Origin: Elephas maximus indicus
Lineage: Eukaryota; Chordata; Mammalia; Proboscidea; Elephantidae
Direction: 5' to 3'
NCBI RefSeq assembly: GCF_024166365.1
Contig: NC_064842.1
Span: forward strand, 13,797,001-13,861,000
DNA: 64,000 nt
In this document: positions 61,507 through 64,000 of the stretch, in pieces
Layout of the letters: every line of letters begins with the position of its first letter
How positions within the stretch are numbered: the stretch's first letter is position 1
The notes under the pieces: model-generated
Told to the model about the DNA's origin: nothing
Database searches by the model: none
The model's input: only the letters and a program-made list of their open reading frames with translations
Program-made: the position numbers and the translations under genes

Positions 61507-61790
61507 ACTGTTAGCTGCTGCTGACTCATGGATACCCAAGGCCCAATGAGATAGGGCTGTTGTGATCCATAGGGTCTTCACTGGCTGATTTTCAGAAGTA
61601 GATTGCCAGGGCTTTTCCCAAGTCAGCCTTACTCTGGAAGGTCCACTGGAACCTGTTCAGCATCACAGCGATACAAAAGCTCCCACTGACAGACAGGTAG
61701 TGGCTGCATCTAAGATGCACTGGCCGGGAATTAAACTCAGGTCTCCCGCATGGAAGGCAAGAATTCTACCACTGGACCACGACTGCCCCC
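61507..61790 (-). mobile_element. AfroSINE-like element, well preserved head
   Basis: The plus strand runs tail to head: gctgctgctgactcatggat, ccatagggtcttcactggct, tctggaaggtccactggaac, agctcccactgacagacagg. The tRNA-like head follows (gggaattaaactcaggtctc ... ctaccactggaccacgactg), whose reverse complement contains A- and B-box-like sequences. Confidence 0.9.
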
Positions 61791-62394
61791 CTCTGCACTG
61801 TAGGCATCTTAAACTTAATATATTCAAGACTGAAATCCGTACCTTTTCCCATCTCCTCCTCAAACCTGCCCCTACCTTTGTCTTCCCCATCTTCGTTAAT
61901 GCCAACTCATCCTTCCAATTTCTCAGGCCCAATTCCTACATGCTTGATTCCACCTTCTCACGGCCACATGCAATCCACCAGCAAATCCTGTGAACTCTAT
62001 CATCACAATGTATATCCAGATTCTTTCTATCTCCACAGCTATCATCTGGTTCAAACCACTAATATCTAGTACTTGGATTATGGCTACAGCTTCCTAACAG
62101 GTTTCTCTAACGTAATTGTGTTAGAGGCAGAATCTTAGGTGGAAGACTCAAGATGACAATTGTTATATTTGCAATGAAAACAAGAAATCAACAATCCAAA
62201 GTTTTCAAGACAAAATCCACTGACATAAATGAGACAGTTACCTGAACAGGAACTCTATGTCATACGGGTTGGTCAAAAAGCACTTACTGTTCTACAGAGC
62301 ATTTAAAAAGGACTATAATGTTTTTTTTTTTATAATGTAAGACTTGATGATAACGACTTTCAACTTCAGGAAAACACTATTCTGTTACAAATGA

Positions 62395-62745
62395 ACCCTC
62401 AATGTCTTTCTTTATTGTGGTAAACATATATGTAACAAATTGTATGGCATTTCAACATTCTTTACATGTACAATTCAGTAACATTAGTTACGTTTATCAT
62501 GTGGTCACCCATTACCATTTATCTATTTCTAAATTGTTCCATCACCTTTAACAGAAACTCAGTGTCTCCTAAGCAGTGAGTCCCCCTTTTTCCCTTCCTC
62601 CCACCTACCCCAATAACCACTAATAAACTTTGGTCTCTATACACTTTCCTATCATAGATATTTCATATAAATTGAATCATACAATATTTGTCCCTTTGTG
62701 ATTGATTTGTTTCACTCAGCATGCTGGTACTCAGATATCAGCAGG
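62395..62745 (-). repeat. Old L1 3' end, minus strand
   Basis: Tttattgtggtaaacatata, ttgtatggcatttcaacatt, accattaccatttatctatt and cactaataaactttggtctc match the antisense L1 tail pattern also present at 48.0 kb. It ends at the RTE start. Confidence 0.75.
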
Positions 62746-62746
62746 G

Positions 62747-64000
62747 TCACTCATGGCAGACAGGTTCCAGAACAAGACAGACTAGGAAGAAGGACCTAGC
62801 AGTCTACTTCTAAAAAGAATTAGCAGTGGAACATTGTCTTATAGAGTGCCAGAAGATGCGCCCCTCAGGTTGGAAGGCACTCAAAATATGACTGGGGAAG
62901 AGCTGCCTCCTCAAAGTAGAGTCAGCCTTAAGGACGTGGATGGAGTAAAGCTTTCAGGACCTTCATTTGCTGATGTGGCACAACTCAAAACAAAAAGAAA
63001 TGGCTGCAAACATCCATTAATAATCGGAACCTGGAATGTACAAAGTATGAATTTTGGAAAATTGGAAATCGTCAAAAATGAAATGGAACGCATAAACATC
63101 TAGGTACTAGTGAGCTGAAATGGACTGGTATTGACCATTTTGGATTGGACAGTCATATGGTCTACTACACGAGGAATGGCAACTTGAAGAGGAATGGCAT
63201 TGCATTCATCTTCAAAAGAACATTTCAAAATCTATCCTGAAGTACAGTGCTGTCAGTGATAGGATAATATCCACATGCCTACAAGGAAGACCAGTTAATA
63301 CGACTATTATTCAAATTTATGCACCAACCACTAAGGCCAAAGATGAAGAAACTGAAGATTTTTACCAACTCTGCAGTACGAAACTGATTGAACACGCAAT
63401 CAGGATGTTTTGATAATTACCGGTGATTGGAATGCGGAAGTTGGAAACGAAGAAGAATCAGCAGTTGGAAAATATGGCCTTGGTGACAGAAATGATGCTG
63501 GAGACTGTAAGACAGAATTTTGCAAGACCAATGACTTCACTGCAAATACCTTTTTTCACCAACATAAATAGCAACTATTTTTTTTATACACATAGACCTC
63601 GCCAGATGTAATACACAGGAATCAAATTGACTACATCTGTGGAAAGAGACAACGGAAAAGCTCAATATCATCTGTCAGAACAAGGCCAGGGGCTGACTGT
63701 GGAATGGACCATCAACTGCTCATATGCAAGTTCAAGTTGAAAGTGAAGAAAATTAGAACGAGTTCACGAGAGCCAAAGTACGACCTTGAGTATATCCCAC
63801 CCAAATTTAGAGACCATCTCAAGACCAGATTTGACATGTTGAACACTTATGATGGAAGACCAGACAAGTTGTGCAAGGACATCATACATGAAGAAAGCAA
63901 GAGGTCCTTAAAAAGATAGGAAAAGAAGAAAAGACCAAAATGGATGTCAAAAGAGACTCTGAAACTTGCTCTTGAACGTTCAGCAGCTAAAGCAAAAGGA
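62747..64000 (+). mobile_element. RTE-type LINE, 5' part, runs off the window
   Basis: This copy keeps the 5' region missing from the others. Frame pieces show ATG 62,834 MSYRVPEDAPLRLEGTQNMT, then the APE-type endonuclease start IIGTWNVQSMNFGKLEIVKN, SELKWTGI, IIQIYAPTTKAKDEE, the catalytic GDWNAEVGNEE (63,424-63,456 region) and GADCGMDHQLL near 63,690. Stops and shifts break it, for example TAG at 63,101 after MERINI. RT should follow beyond 64,000. Confidence 0.93.

Noticed and set aside
61700-61790. tRNA gene
   Set aside because: The tRNA-like fold belongs to an AfroSINE head. It continues into the SINE body and has mismatched stem positions.

Overview
The window is mammalian nuclear DNA, almost certainly from an elephant (Afrotheria, Proboscidea). 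No bacterial or phage organisation is present. The diagnosis rests on very abundant tRNA-derived SINEs with a characteristic head (gcagtggttaag) and tail (gctatgagtcggaatcgact), several RTE-type LINEs that carry the same tail, AfroSINE-like elements, and L1 copies. Sirenians or hyraxes carry related repeats, so species-level assignment is inference.

The only host gene I can support is NVL (nuclear VCP-like AAA-ATPase), on the minus strand. Its five last coding exons lie at 58,055-57,949, 45,945-45,869, 42,863-42,775, 39,704-39,634 and 18,357-18,313. All intron boundaries are GT/AG, the phases match from exon to exon, and together they encode the last ~128 residues: the end of the second AAA module, the helical lid and the C-terminal tail. 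The 3' UTR runs down to about 18,065. The upstream exons lie beyond position 64,000. DNA below about 18 kb is intergenic 3' of NVL, and I found no other gene in it.

Region by region: 1-18 kb is intergenic DNA made of SINEs, two decayed RTE copies in opposite orientation (6.9-9.0 kb and 14.6-16.6 kb), a MaLR-type LTR, MIRs and old L1 pieces. 18-39.6 kb is the last NVL intron (21.3 kb). It contains a complete-length but dead 8.1-kb L1 (20,785-28,867, antisense to NVL, 12-bp target duplication, tandem 5'UTR monomers), an ERV-like LTR at 30.4 kb, and nested L1s at 34.4-37.5 kb. 39.7-58 kb holds the three other introns, with SINEs, RTE tails, L1 pieces and an LTR. 58-64 kb is a further intron with a hAT-like non-autonomous DNA transposon, a MIR, old L1, an AfroSINE, and the 5' part of an RTE that runs off the window.

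No novel genetic system was found. The more interesting signals concern mobile-element architecture: SINEs and RTE share a palindromic 3' tail and also a 5' body module; the L1 5' UTR is built from ~215-bp monomers; insertions are nested up to three deep; and there are A(n)T(n) cassettes, one bracketed by a perfect 8-bp direct repeat.
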